This document shows positions 1 to 10,992 of a stretch of 64,000 bases of DNA, piece by piece; position 1 is the stretch's first letter, and each line of letters starts with the position of its first letter. Location of the stretch: NCBI RefSeq assembly GCF_019091455.1, contig NZ_JAGXJN010000012.1:1-64000 (forward strand), read 5' to 3'. The notes below the pieces were generated by a model. That model saw only the letters and a program-made list of their open reading frames with translations. It had not been told where the DNA came from and did no database searches. The stretch is from Chitinophaga sp. GbtcB8 (GTDB taxonomy: Bacteria > Bacteroidota > Bacteroidia > Chitinophagales > Chitinophagaceae). The position numbers and the translations under genes were made by a program.

Positions 1-38
1 CTCCTTAAAACTGTATTTGCCTCGTTTATCCATAAAAA

Positions 39-73
39 ATGCCCCCATAAAGTGTCCAACTTTATGGGGGCAT
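39..73. terminator. Perfect 14-bp hairpin, terminator-like
   Basis: Arms ATGCCCCCATAAAG (39-52) and CTTTATGGGGGCAT (60-73) are perfect reverse complements around a 7-nt loop TGTCCAA. The gene it would terminate lies outside the window. The left flank holds an A-run (34-39), so transcription towards the left edge would give a U-rich tail. Similar TGTCCAACTTT hairpins occur next to IS3-type elements in Bacteroidetes (recollection, not tested). Confidence 0.6.
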
Positions 74-102
74 TACATATCTGCGGTGGCTTTTTTGTAT
101 AA

Positions 103-375
103 TGGCGGGAAACTTACCGGCAATATGCACTAAGGTCATTGGTGTTTGAAGATTGTGCAAGAATGTATGGCTTTACTCACTTTTTATGCCTGGTAAGCCT
201 CCCTCCAATGGTCAAATCTGATAAGGAAGCTTATAAAATCGGGATAGATATCTGCCGATCGTGATACAAAGAAACGCCGAATTATCTGGGGGTGCTTACG
301 AAATCGGGAAAAGAAATGATCGAAAAGGGAAAAGGTTGGGAAGATGTGAGAATGAAGGGTGGATGGCTTAATTAA
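103..375 (+). pseudogene. Decayed reading frame of unknown family
   Basis: One frame stays open from a stop at 100-102 to a TAA at 373-375 except for a single TGA at 262-264. It reads WRETYRQYALRSLVFEDCAR at its start and GKGWEDVRMKGGWLN at its end, so it looks like protein sequence and not random translation. The longest intact piece from an ATG is 208-261. No family was recognised. It sits between a terminator-like hairpin and the AraC gene, which suits a remnant of an accessory gene. Non-coding DNA open by chance remains possible. Confidence 0.3.
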
Positions 376-471
376 TTAATTGATAAATATGCAATTATAG
401 AGTTGTGCGGATATGCAGGCATGCAAGGGACTAGGTAAATGTGTACCGGTAAGGTAGCTATGCGCCGGTTA

Positions 472-490
472 ACACTGGTAAATCCAGTGT
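472..490. other. Small hairpin downstream of the AraC gene
   Basis: ACACTGG (472-478), loop TAAAT, CCAGTGT (484-490). It lies 50 nt past the AraC stop codon and could end that minus-strand transcript, although no strong U-tract follows. The rest of 376-539 shows no gene. Confidence 0.3.
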
Positions 491-539
491 ATTACACGTC
501 AGCATATCAGCGCATTTATTTGTATAGCTGCTCATTAAT

Positions 540-1463
540 TTAGCGCAGCAGCAGCTCGCAGGGCTTTAAGCCGGTATGCTTTTTAAAGGCGGTAGAGAAG
601 TGGGAAATACAGGAATAGCCCATGAGAATGGCTACATCAGAAACGGACATTCCTTTTTCATACAGGAGGCTCTTGGCCTTTTCCATCCGTTCTTTCTGGA
701 AGTAATCGTAAATAGTGGTACCGTACATAGCTTTGAAGCCTTTTTTCAGATAACACTCGTTCATAGCTACCCGGCGGGCCAGGTCGCGGATGGTAATGGG
801 GGCATCCAGCTGCTCCAGCAAAATGCTGCGGGCTTTTTCTATCTTTTCCCGGTCCTCCATGTGGGTGAGGAAGCGGCAGCCATAACGCTCGTCCGGGTCA
901 TTTTGCATGAACTGGTCGGAGCTGAATAACAGCAGCTCCAGCGCCTTGCTTTGCAGGAAAATATGCTTCAGCACCCCTTCGTAATTATGATGTACCATTT
1001 GTTCCAGCACCGATTTGGATTTGGTGCAGGGCTGTATGGTTTTTACAAAAGGCTTGCGGGATTGTAATTCAAATAAGGTAGTAGTGGTAGCGCCCTTTTG
1101 CAGGGATTGGATAAAGGCAGGCTGAAAACGCACGGTGATCATATCTACAGAGGCTACCTTTTCCTTACAGTTGCCTTTCTGGCCCTTGGCGCACAGCTCA
1201 TCTGTGCAGGAAGGGTTCTGGCAGTAGCGGTTACCGGCTACGCAGTAACGCAGCTCCACGGCGGCAGACTGGCCTCTTTTGGCCGGCTGGTACACCACCA
1301 TGGCTACATCCTCAACGGGCAAAGGTTTATCGTAAGTAAAGCGCTGCAGGGTAAAATCAAGGCAATCCGGTACGCTTACGGCATCCTGCTCTGCAAGCTG
1401 CAGCTGGTCGCTCATTGCCGGTTGTGGTATGGCCAGTGATAATATGTCCTGTAGCTCCTTCAT
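540..1463 (-). CDS. AraC-family transcriptional regulator with Cys-rich N-terminal domain
   Basis: A 307-residue DNA-binding regulator. The last ~100 residues hold the two helix-turn-helix motifs of the AraC family: ITIRDLARRVAMNECYLKKG, then VSDVAILMGYSCISHFSTAF followed by the typical FKKHTGLKP. The N-terminal ~200 residues have no recognised ligand domain but carry five Cys within 26 residues (C74, C81, C86, C91, C99 in this numbering), suggesting metal or redox sensing (inference). The arrangement resembles PchR-like regulators. Start: ATG at 1463 is preferred; an in-frame TTG two codons upstream (1469) is the alternative. A full promoter lies just upstream. The gene is transcribed away from the membrane-anchored protein gene at 1643, and its target is unknown. 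Confidence 0.88.
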   Translation of the reverse strand: MKELQDILSLAIPQPAMSDQLQLAEQDAVSVPDCLDFTLQRFTYDKPLPVEDVAMVVYQPAKRGQSAAVELRYCVAGNRYCQNPSCTDELCAKGQKGNCKEKVASVDMITVRFQPAFIQSLQKGATTTTLFELQSRKPFVKTIQPCTKSKSVLEQMVHHNYEGVLKHIFLQSKALELLLFSSDQFMQNDPDERYGCRFLTHMEDREKIEKARSILLEQLDAPITIRDLARRVAMNECYLKKGFKAMYGTTIYDYFQKERMEKAKSLLYEKGMSVSDVAILMGYSCISHFSTAFKKHTGLKPCELLLR

Positions 1464-1491
1464 CTCCAATTAACTGTAATTAAAAACCTCA

Positions 1492-1522
1492 CAAATTTAT
1501 GGATTCACATTTACTTAACAAA
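1492..1522 (-). promoter_or_regulatory. Promoter of the AraC-family gene
   Basis: On the minus strand the -33 box TTTG (1519-1522) and the -7 box TAAATTTG (1492-1499) are separated by 19 nt, matching the Bacteroidetes housekeeping consensus TTTG-N(17-23)-TAnnTTTG. The ATG at 1463 follows 28 nt after the -7 box. Confidence 0.65.
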
Positions 1523-1642
1523 TAAGTGGGGTAACAATGACAATCGGGTGATAGTTGTGGATTAAAATACACAGCAGGCTCCACCAGCCCTTTCATATTC
1601 ATTATGAATGCCCTTGGTATGGATTTCGTACTACTAAAAGTT

Positions 1643-3328
1643 ATGAAAAATTCTTCCCGCCTGCAAAAGTTTCTCAAGATAATCTTTATTGTCATAGGGG
1701 CGTTAGTGTTAGTAATTGTGGGTACGGGTTTATACCTGAGCCGGCACTGGAGCAATAAGCTACGCAGCCAGTTAAAAGATTATACAACAGAAATGTCGGA
1801 CAGCCTGTATGTGCTCAATTATAAAAAAGTAAAGCTGAATATTCTCAGTGGCAGCCTTACTATTGACAGTGTAAGCCTGATAACGGATACCGCGGTTTAC
1901 CATCATTTACAGGCGCAGCAAAAAGCGCCTTCCATGTTATATTCTTTCAGTGCAGACCGTGTATCCGTGAGCTTCTTCAAGGCATGGCGGTATTTTATGA
2001 AAAAGGAGCTAAGCGCCGGATCCCTGGTGCTGGAAAAACCCAGTATTGTGCTGGAACAAAATGCGCGGAATGTAGATACCAGCCGTCACCGTTCTGCATA
2101 TGAAAATATATCTGCCCGCATCAGATCCTTATCCATCGGCTCTTTGCGGCTGGACAGCACTAATCTGAAATATACGTATATCAAAAAAGACAGTGGATTG
2201 ATCATTACCCAGCTACACCGCCTGAGCATACACGTAAAGGACCTGCTGATCGATTCTGTAGCTATGGAAGATCCATCCAGGTTCTTATATGCACGCAATT
2301 ATGAGCTACATTTACGCGCTTACCGGCATCGTACAAAAGATAGCCTGTACTGGATGATCGTACGGGATGTGAGCTATAATGCCGCAGAACGTACCCTGCA
2401 CCTGGGCCAGTTCCGCGTAGAGCCGCGTTATGAAAAGGCTGCATTTGACCGTAAGGTAAAATACCAGCGCGACCGTTATGATGTACGGTTGAATAACATT
2501 CTTGTACAAGAGCTGCAGCCCTATGCCCTGCTGCAACAACAGCAGCTGTGGGCAAGGCATGTGGAAATTGAAAATGGCAGCATTGATATTTATCATAACC
2601 GCAGCCTGCCTCCTTCCGGCGAGATCAAGACAGGGCAGTTCCCGCATCAGCTGCTGCAAAAGCTGGCAGTAGCTGTTTATGTGGATACGCTGATAGGCAA
2701 AAAGGTGGAGCTGTCTTATGCAGAGGTGAATCCTAAATCGCTGCAAACAGGCACCCTGCTGTTTAAACAGGTGCATGGTGTTTTCCGGAACCTTACCAAC
2801 ATTGATTCCATGATCGCAAAGAATAAACACCTGGTGGCGGATATGGATGCCGTATTTATGCAAAGCGGTATGCTGCGGGCGCGCTTTGATTTTTTATTGG
2901 GGGAGCCCAATGGCGCTTTTGCCATTACCGGCCAGCTAAAGGATATGGACGGGCGGCAGCTTACGCCTGTAACAAGGCCACTAGCGCTGGTTGAGGTAAA
3001 ATCGGCCCAGATACATGACCTTACTTTCAGCATGCAGGGTAATGAAAAAAGTGCTACTGCTGAAGTGAAGATGATATACGACCATTTAAAAATAAGCATC
3101 TTAAAAAAGGATGATGATACACACCAGCTTAAGCGCAAAGGCTTGCTTAGCCTGTTTGCCAATGCCATTGCCATTAATGACAGCAACCCTCCAGATAATG
3201 GGGAGCCCGTTAAAGTAGCCCATGTGAAGTATACACGCGATCCACAAAAATCGTTCTTTAACCTGGTTTGGAAAACGTTGTTTACCGGTGTAAAAGAAAC
3301 TGCTATTGCTGCAAATATTAAGCTCTAA
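1643..3328 (+). CDS. Membrane-anchored AsmA/DUF748-like protein, function unknown
   Basis: From the ATG at 1643 the product is 561 residues; the frame extends 13 codons upstream to 1604, but that piece is poor protein sequence. Residues ~10-33 form one transmembrane helix (KIIFIVIGALVLVIVGTGLY), followed by a long extracytoplasmic part rich in beta-strand-like repeats of the type LNILSGSLTIDSVSL and RSLSIGSLRLDSTNL. Such strand repeats behind a single N-terminal anchor are typical of AsmA/DUF748-type envelope proteins, which are thought to move or organise lipids between membranes. No catalytic motif is visible. It precedes gyrB but is separated from it by a promoter, so it is probably monocistronic. 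The family assignment is tentative. Confidence 0.7.
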   Translation: MKNSSRLQKFLKIIFIVIGALVLVIVGTGLYLSRHWSNKLRSQLKDYTTEMSDSLYVLNYKKVKLNILSGSLTIDSVSLITDTAVYHHLQAQQKAPSMLYSFSADRVSVSFFKAWRYFMKKELSAGSLVLEKPSIVLEQNARNVDTSRHRSAYENISARIRSLSIGSLRLDSTNLKYTYIKKDSGLIITQLHRLSIHVKDLLIDSVAMEDPSRFLYARNYELHLRAYRHRTKDSLYWMIVRDVSYNAAERTLHLGQFRVEPRYEKAAFDRKVKYQRDRYDVRLNNILVQELQPYALLQQQQLWARHVEIENGSIDIYHNRSLPPSGEIKTGQFPHQLLQKLAVAVYVDTLIGKKVELSYAEVNPKSLQTGTLLFKQVHGVFRNLTNIDSMIAKNKHLVADMDAVFMQSGMLRARFDFLLGEPNGAFAITGQLKDMDGRQLTPVTRPLALVEVKSAQIHDLTFSMQGNEKSATAEVKMIYDHLKISILKKDDDTHQLKRKGLLSLFANAIAINDSNPPDNGEPVKVAHVKYTRDPQKSFFNLVWKTLFTGVKETAIAANIKL

Positions 3329-3472
3329 AAATGTACTTATGAATAATTGAAAAATCTGATATTATCCTCATATTCTTATTTTATTTGTACACCATCTATA
3401 CACACCCCTGCACTGCCGTGTACCTGCATTAAAAAAAGGCATCCATGCCACCCAAAAACTGCCTGTTTTTTA

Positions 3473-5528
<2,056 letters not shown>

Positions 5529-5553
5529 CCGTATATCGTTATACGTTATAAAT

Positions 5554-5582
5554 AAAACCCCGGGCATAAAGTCCGGGGTTTT
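5554..5582 (+). terminator. Rho-independent terminator of gyrB
   Basis: AAAACCCCGG (5554-5563), 9-nt loop, CCGGGGTTTT (5573-5582) with a continuing T-run, 25 nt after the gyrB stop. Confidence 0.85.
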
Positions 5583-5583
5583 T

Positions 5584-5876
5584 GTTTATATATACTAATT
5601 AATGCACGGGTTTTAGCTAAATACTACAACTGGTGGAAGGACAGCAAGTTGGTCAAACTCATCCTTGAAAAACGGCTATAATTAAGCGTTTCAACATGTT
5701 AATAATGCTGAACCAATTTAGCAAGGCCAGGTTATTGATTATCAAAAAACTATAGAGGAAACTGTTATTTTATTAAAAAAACTTATAGGTTATTTATATA
5801 ATTTATTGCAAATATCACTATCTTGCACTCAGATTTATACCTATACCGAAAGCAATAAAGCGATAAACCTATACCT
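5584..5876. other. Non-coding stretch with traces of a decayed frame
   Basis: AT-rich DNA between the gyrB terminator and a lipoprotein gene. One plus frame is open from 5722 to 5880 without a usable start and reads like a helix (QGQVIDYQKTIEETVILLKK), and the nearby sequence has short pieces in other frames, as expected of a shifted, decayed gene. The nonamer ACCTATACC occurs twice directly before the lipoprotein start. No functional gene is claimed. Confidence 0.3.
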
Positions 5877-6338
5877 ATGAAATTATCCCGAGTGGCAGCC
5901 ATTTTTGTGGTGGCTGCAATGATCTTCAGCGCCTGTAAGAAGGACGATGCTCAACCAGAATCGGTGTTTTCATTTACATTCGAGGGTAAACAATATGTAT
6001 CCAGCGGCACCTCCGCTTACTACTCTGATACCGTAATCACCGGTAAAAAGACACTGGTGATCGATGGGGTTACCAATAATTTCAAGGAACACATGCAGCT
6101 CATGATCACTTCACCGGATGGTGAAATGCCGATAGGCACTTATGGTGGTTCTGCAGCATCACTGATGCCGGTAACGGATTCAATAGAATCGGGTTATATA
6201 GGGGTATCATCTATAAACGTAGAAATTACAAGCATTAATAGTAAACGTGCCGAGGGTACTTTCCAAGGCACGTTAAGTAAAAGTGGCGAAACAGAAAAGC
6301 CATTAACGGACGGGACTTTTAAAGTCAACATTAACTAG
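5877..6338 (+). CDS. Small lipoprotein of unknown function
   Basis: A 153-residue protein with a classical lipoprotein signal: Lys-containing start, hydrophobic stretch, and lipobox IFSAC with the lipidated Cys at position 20. After CKKDD the mature part is a beta-rich domain of ~130 residues beginning SVFSFTFEGKQYVSSG and ending GTFKVNIN, the pattern of many Bacteroidetes lipoproteins that carry a single small beta-sandwich. No enzymatic motif is visible. It is followed by a terminator and appears to be monocistronic. It should be anchored in the periplasm or on the outer membrane. Confidence 0.8.
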   Translation: MKLSRVAAIFVVAAMIFSACKKDDAQPESVFSFTFEGKQYVSSGTSAYYSDTVITGKKTLVIDGVTNNFKEHMQLMITSPDGEMPIGTYGGSAASLMPVTDSIESGYIGVSSINVEITSINSKRAEGTFQGTLSKSGETEKPLTDGTFKVNIN

Positions 6339-6374
6339 ATCATCGTTTTTTTTGAAATCTTTTTCCATCGACAC

Positions 6375-6400
6375 GCCCCGCCTTTCCAGGCGGGGCTTTT
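6375..6400 (+). terminator. Terminator of the 5877 lipoprotein gene
   Basis: GCCCCGCC (6375-6382), loop TTTCCA, GGCGGGGC (6389-6396), followed by TTTTTATTTT. Confidence 0.85.
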
Positions 6401-6408
6401 TATTTTAG

Positions 6409-6630
6409 TTACTTAACAGGCACTGCCTGCGGCCATCTGCGGCCTGATCTCCTGAATACGTTGTTATCATTACTATTATAGTGCCGTACATGTTCCTGTA
6501 CGCTGCCGGCTATCTTTCTTCTCCACATCCATCCCAGCACTCCAGCTGTAATTGCCAGTCCCAGCCCAATACCTTTCAGCAAAACACTGGACTCTATTGC
6601 ATATTCTCCGATTTTAATCTGACTACGCAT
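6409..6630 (-). CDS. Small single-span membrane protein, unknown
   Basis: A 73-residue frame with an ATG start. The centre is one hydrophobic helix (VLLKGIGLGLAITAGVLGWM, ~16-36) followed by a basic segment WRRK, giving a likely N-out/C-in orientation. The C-terminal tail is polar and basic. No family was recognised. It lies between two terminator hairpins, ends only 9 nt after the preceding gene's terminator, and is convergent with the 5877 lipoprotein gene. The hydrophobic segment and clean start support a real gene, but its small size leaves doubt. Confidence 0.5.
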   Translation of the reverse strand: MRSQIKIGEYAIESSVLLKGIGLGLAITAGVLGWMWRRKIAGSVQEHVRHYNSNDNNVFRRSGRRWPQAVPVK

Positions 6631-6670
6631 AACATTAGGTTTTGGTAACGTATATGTTTACACCAAAACA

Positions 6671-6699
6671 ATGCCATGCTGTATTGCACAGCATGGCAT
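6671..6699 (-). terminator. Terminator of the SIMPL-domain gene
   Basis: ATGCCATGCTGT (6671-6682), loop ATTGC, ACAGCATGGCAT (6688-6699), a perfect 12-bp stem. Read on the minus strand it follows the SIMPL stop codon by 21 nt and is trailed by TGTTTTGG. Confidence 0.75.
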
Positions 6700-6720
6700 C
6701 TATTGTTAAAGAGAACCTAA

Positions 6721-7446
6721 TTATTTAATGCTAAACACGGTTCTTACCTCTGCACGGATCTTAATGGTTTTGAAATCAATGTCAGACTCTGCTGCTTCTG
6801 TTGTCATCCGTGCCTGTGCCATATATGCATTTACCTGGATGGGCCTTACTGCATCGCTGTAATTATCTGTATTTATATCCTGCACTTCCAGTATACCGGC
6901 AATGCTTTCGTCAATAGCGCCTAACAGGTAGGTGGCTTTAGCTTTAGCAGCCTGTATGGCTTTCATTTTTACCTCTTTGCGGTATTCTTCCATTTTACTG
7001 TGTGTGTAGGAAGAAATGTTTACGTTAGAGATGCCTTCTTCATCTACCGCGGCCAGAATAATATTGGTTTTATCCAGCTTGTTAAGCTTTAAGCGGTATC
7101 TCTTTTCTGCCAGGAAATCGGGGTCGTTCTTCTTTTTGCCCCTCCACCAGTCGGGATTGAAACCAAATACATTTTCAATGGTCAGATTTTCCTTGGGAAT
7201 GCCTGCATTTGCCACTGCCTGCTGCAGCTGTTTTTCCAGGGTGCTGATGTCTACCTTATTGGTTTTGTTCTTGGACTGATAGTATTCTTTAAGCGTGATG
7301 CTGAGATAGATCTCATCCGGGGTGATCTCCATTTCTGCGGAGCCGTTCACCTCTATTTTCTTTACAGGAGGTTTATTATCTGTTTGCTGTGCCCAGGTGC
7401 TTACTGTTAACAATAATCCGGCTAATACTAACATTACCTTTTTCAT
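6721..7446 (-). CDS. SIMPL (DUF541) domain protein, exported
   Basis: From the ATG at 7446 the product has 241 residues. The frame extends 23 codons further upstream, but the signal peptide MKKVMLVLAGLLLTVSTWAQ begins at 7446. The mature protein has the SIMPL pattern: an early KIEVNGSAEMEITPDEIYLS segment, then a helical part with KMKAIQAAKAKATYLLGAI, and a terminal strand IKIRAEVRTVFSIK. SIMPL proteins are periplasmic or surface proteins of unclear biochemical role. It carries its own terminator and lies downstream of mfd on the same strand, 145 nt away. Confidence 0.88.
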   Translation of the reverse strand: MKKVMLVLAGLLLTVSTWAQQTDNKPPVKKIEVNGSAEMEITPDEIYLSITLKEYYQSKNKTNKVDISTLEKQLQQAVANAGIPKENLTIENVFGFNPDWWRGKKKNDPDFLAEKRYRLKLNKLDKTNIILAAVDEEGISNVNISSYTHSKMEEYRKEVKMKAIQAAKAKATYLLGAIDESIAGILEVQDINTDNYSDAVRPIQVNAYMAQARMTTEAAESDIDFKTIKIRAEVRTVFSIK

Positions 7447-7591
7447 ATGATTTGTTTTAAATGATGTGTATTCCTTTTTACAACAGCATGATGCAGGTTG
7501 CGGGATGGATTCCATAAAGGGTTTAAAAAAAGTTTTTAATGATGCTACGGAGGGTGGAACGGATGGGCGGTGGATTATGTTACATGCGTAG

Positions 7592-10500
7592 TTAGCTTCT
7601 TGCGTCTTCCATTGCTTTCAGGAAGTTGTACAGGTCTGTCATAGTACGGATGCGCTCTACTACCAGCATAAAATTCTTACCTACCTGTTTTAAACGGGCA
7701 TTGTTTACGCGCGTTTGCACATAGGTGAGTATATGATTAAAAGTGGGTGATTCAAAGTAAGGAGAATCCGGGTTGTTAATGAAATAACAGCGCAGGGTTT
7801 CTTCTTTCAGCATCATTTTCTCAAAGCCCAGGGCTATGGCCATCCAACGGCAACGGATCATGATCAGCAAGTCATCTACCGGCTGCGGCATAGGCCCAAA
7901 GCGGTCCTGCAGGCCAGCGGTAAACTCCTTCAGCTTATCTTCCTGGGTAATGTTATCTAATTCCTGGTACAGGTTTAAACGTTCCTGTATACTTTCTATA
8001 TAACTGTCGGGGATCAGTATTTCCAGGTCGGTATCAATGGTACAATCGCTGACGAAATCTTTCTTTTGCTCCAGCTGTTCCTTGAACAGATCCCGGAACT
8101 CATTTTGTTTCAGCTCGCGGATGGCTTCGTCCAGGATCTTCTGGTACATATCAAAACCTATTTCTGCTACAAAACCGCTTTGCTCTGCGCCTAACAGGTT
8201 ACCGGCGCCGCGTATATCCAGGTCGCGCATAGAGATCTGGAAGCCGCTACCCAGCTCACTGTGCTGTTCCAGTGTTTGCAGGCGTTTGCGGCTATCAGCC
8301 GGTAAGGTGCTTACCGGTGGCGCCAATAAATAACAGAAGGCCTTTTTATTACTGCGGCCTACACGCCCGCGCAGCTGGTGCAGATCACTTAAACCAAAAT
8401 GGTGCGCGTTATTAATGATAATGGTATTGGCATTGGGAATATCCACCCCGCTTTCTACAATGTTGGTACATACCAGCACATCATACTTACGGTCTATAAA
8501 ATCCAGGATCACCTCTTCCAGCTTATGGCCTTCCATTTGCCCATGCGCCGTAGCAACGGCCAGGTCCGGGCAAAGGCCGCGGATAAGGGATGCCATCTCA
8601 CCCAAACCATGTACGCGGTTGTATACAAAATATACCTGCCCGCCCCGTTCTGCTTCAAAGTAAATAGCATCGCGGATCAGGTCATGGTCAAATACATGCA
8701 GTTCTGTTTCAATAGACTGGCGGTTAGGCGGCGGTGTGTTTATGATAGAGAGGTCGCGCGCACCCATGAGGGAGAACTGCAGTGTACGTGGTATAGGCGT
8801 AGCCGTTAGGGTAAGCGTATCTACATTCACCTTTATCTGCTTCAGCTTTTCTTTGGCTGATACGCCAAACTTTTGTTCCTCATCCACAATCAGCACACCC
8901 AGGTCTTTAAACTTCACATCTTTACTTAACAGGGCGTGTGTGCCTACAATGATATCAATTTTCCCCTCTGCCAGCTTTTGCAGCGTTTCTTTCTTTTCCT
9001 TGGCTGATTTAAACCGGTTCAGGTAATCAACCGTGCAGGGGAAATCCTTTAAGCGGTCTGAAAATGTTTTGTAGTGCTGGAAAGCCAGGATGGTAGTGGG
9101 TACCAGTATAGCGGCCTGCTTACCATCCACCAGGCTTTTAAAGGCGGCACGTACGGCTACTTCTGTTTTACCAAAACCTACATCGCCACACACCAGGCGG
9201 TCCATAGGGTGTGGTGATTCCATGTCGCGCTTCACATCGGCAGTAGCCTTGCTCTGGTCCGGCGTATCATCGTAAATAAAAGAGGCTTCCAGCTCTGTTT
9301 GCAAATAGGTATCGGGTGAGTGGGCAAATCCTTCCTGTGCTTTACGGGCGGCATACAAGCGTATAAGGTCCTTGGCAATATCTTTTACCTGGGTCTTAGC
9401 CTTTTCCTTCAGCTTATCCCAGGCATCGCTGCCCAGCTTATTCACGCGCGGCTCCACACCTTCCTTACCGGAGTATTTGCTGATCTTGTGCAGGGAGTTA
9501 ATGTTTACATACAACAGGTCATTGTTCTTGTAAATAATGCGGATGGCTTCCTGCATTTTACCGCCCACCTCTATTTTCTGCAAGCCGCTGTACATGCCCA
9601 CGCCATGGTCAATGTGCGTTACAAAATCGCCGGACTGCAGCTCCCGCAAGGTTTTCATGGTAATAGCCTTGTTCTTGTTATAGGCCTGTTTTACCTTGTA
9701 CTTGTGGTAGCGCTGGAAGATCTGGTGATCTGTATAACATACCAGCTTTAAGGTATGATCTATAAACCCATGGCCAATGGCTACGGGTATGGGATAGAAA
9801 ACGAACTGTGCTTTCAGGTCTTCAAAAATGCTGCGCAGCCGTTCCAGCTGGCGGGCATTTTCTGCAAATATGAATAACGTGTATTTGTTATTGTTATGCT
9901 GCGACAGGTCTTTCAGCAGCATTTCAAACTGCCGGTTAAACACCGGCTGCTCCTGCGTTTCAAAGGTTATAACCGTAGCGGGGCGGCCGGTTTCCTGCCA
10001 CCATTGGCGGTTGCCAAATACTACACAGTGGCGCTGCAGCAGCTGCTCCATGAGCACGGATGCTTTTACAAAATCATCTTCCGTAAGCATCATGTCCTCA
10101 TCTTCATCCACCTTTACCTTATTGCCGGTTTGCAGCCAATCGTCCAGGCGCTGCTCCAGTTGCTGTATCACTTCCTGCACATAACCCGGGTCTTTCATCC
10201 ATACCATGGTATTGGCCGGCAGAAATTCTGTGAGCGCGGTTTTATGGTGATCTTTAGCATGGGTATCCATGTTGGCAATCAGCGTTACCTGGTTCAGCTT
10301 ACGCTCACTCAGCTGCGTTTCCGGATCAAACAGGCGGATAGAATCTATATCTTCCCCAAACAGCTCAATACGGTATGGCTTATCGTTGCCAAAAGAATAA
10401 ATATCCAGGATACCGCCACGCACGGCATACTGGCCGGGCTCATACACAAAATCAGTATAATGAAAGCCCCAGCCAACCAGCTTTTCCAGCAGCTCATCCA

Positions 10501-10966
10501 CCTTCAGCACATCGCCCACCTTTAACTGCACCATGTTGGTATTAAAGGCGGCAGAGCCGGCTACTTTTTCCCATAAAGCTTCCGGATAGGTAACCAATAT
10601 TTTTTTACGGATAATACCGCCTGAAAATTTCATGAGGGCTTCTGTACGCAGCATGCTATGGCTGCTATTCAGCTCCTGGAACTGCCCGGTTTTTTTAAAG
10701 GAATCCGGGAAGTAGAAAATATCCAGCGCCTGGCTTAGCTGTTCCAGGTCGTTATGAAAGTAGGCTGCCTCTTCTTTATCATTTAAAATAAAGAGGTGGT
10801 TAGCATTTTCCATATTTGCCCAGGTGGTAACGGCCAGGAAGTTAACAGCGCTGCCAGTAAGGCCTGTAAGCTGGAAATATTGCGGAGCGGGCATATGTAG
10901 CCCTTTCACCAGCTGCTGCAGGCGGGGGTCTCGTTGAAAAAGCTGTAAAACACCCTGTAGATTCAT
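7592..10966 (-). CDS. mfd: Transcription-repair coupling factor Mfd
   Basis: From ATG 10966 the product is 1124 residues, the normal size. Mfd removes RNA polymerase stalled at DNA lesions and recruits the Uvr repair enzymes. Visible in order: the UvrB-homology region, the RNA polymerase-interaction/CarD-like domain (LQSGDFVTHIDHGVGMYSG), then the RecG-like translocase with Walker A GDVGFGKTE (~592), DEEQ box VDEEQKFGV (~693), TLTATPIPRTLQFSL, and HQLRGRVGRS (~864), and the C-terminal TRCF domain. Longer starts at 11032 or 10999 run into a repeated DNA sequence, and a -7 promoter box lies 8 nt before 10966, so the shorter start is preferred. Confidence 0.96.
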   Translation of the reverse strand: MNLQGVLQLFQRDPRLQQLVKGLHMPAPQYFQLTGLTGSAVNFLAVTTWANMENANHLFILNDKEEAAYFHNDLEQLSQALDIFYFPDSFKKTGQFQELNSSHSMLRTEALMKFSGGIIRKKILVTYPEALWEKVAGSAAFNTNMVQLKVGDVLKVDELLEKLVGWGFHYTDFVYEPGQYAVRGGILDIYSFGNDKPYRIELFGEDIDSIRLFDPETQLSERKLNQVTLIANMDTHAKDHHKTALTEFLPANTMVWMKDPGYVQEVIQQLEQRLDDWLQTGNKVKVDEDEDMMLTEDDFVKASVLMEQLLQRHCVVFGNRQWWQETGRPATVITFETQEQPVFNRQFEMLLKDLSQHNNNKYTLFIFAENARQLERLRSIFEDLKAQFVFYPIPVAIGHGFIDHTLKLVCYTDHQIFQRYHKYKVKQAYNKNKAITMKTLRELQSGDFVTHIDHGVGMYSGLQKIEVGGKMQEAIRIIYKNNDLLYVNINSLHKISKYSGKEGVEPRVNKLGSDAWDKLKEKAKTQVKDIAKDLIRLYAARKAQEGFAHSPDTYLQTELEASFIYDDTPDQSKATADVKRDMESPHPMDRLVCGDVGFGKTEVAVRAAFKSLVDGKQAAILVPTTILAFQHYKTFSDRLKDFPCTVDYLNRFKSAKEKKETLQKLAEGKIDIIVGTHALLSKDVKFKDLGVLIVDEEQKFGVSAKEKLKQIKVNVDTLTLTATPIPRTLQFSLMGARDLSIINTPPPNRQSIETELHVFDHDLIRDAIYFEAERGGQVYFVYNRVHGLGEMASLIRGLCPDLAVATAHGQMEGHKLEEVILDFIDRKYDVLVCTNIVESGVDIPNANTIIINNAHHFGLSDLHQLRGRVGRSNKKAFCYLLAPPVSTLPADSRKRLQTLEQHSELGSGFQISMRDLDIRGAGNLLGAEQSGFVAEIGFDMYQKILDEAIRELKQNEFRDLFKEQLEQKKDFVSDCTIDTDLEILIPDSYIESIQERLNLYQELDNITQEDKLKEFTAGLQDRFGPMPQPVDDLLIMIRCRWMAIALGFEKMMLKEETLRCYFINNPDSPYFESPTFNHILTYVQTRVNNARLKQVGKNFMLVVERIRTMTDLYNFLKAMEDARS

Positions 10967-10974
10967 GAAGGGTG

Positions 10975-10982
10975 CAAAGATA
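10975..10982 (-). promoter_or_regulatory. -7 promoter box of mfd, giving an almost leaderless mRNA
   Basis: TATCTTTG on the minus strand matches TAnnTTTG and is followed by CACCC. Only 8 nt separate it from the ATG, so transcription would start within a few bases of the start codon. No good -33 TTG is seen at the expected spacing. Confidence 0.5.
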
Positions 10983-10992
10983 GTAATTTTTT

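Noticed and set aside
9896..10525. 209-codon open frame on the plus strand
   Set aside because: Antisense to mfd; no protein-like features.
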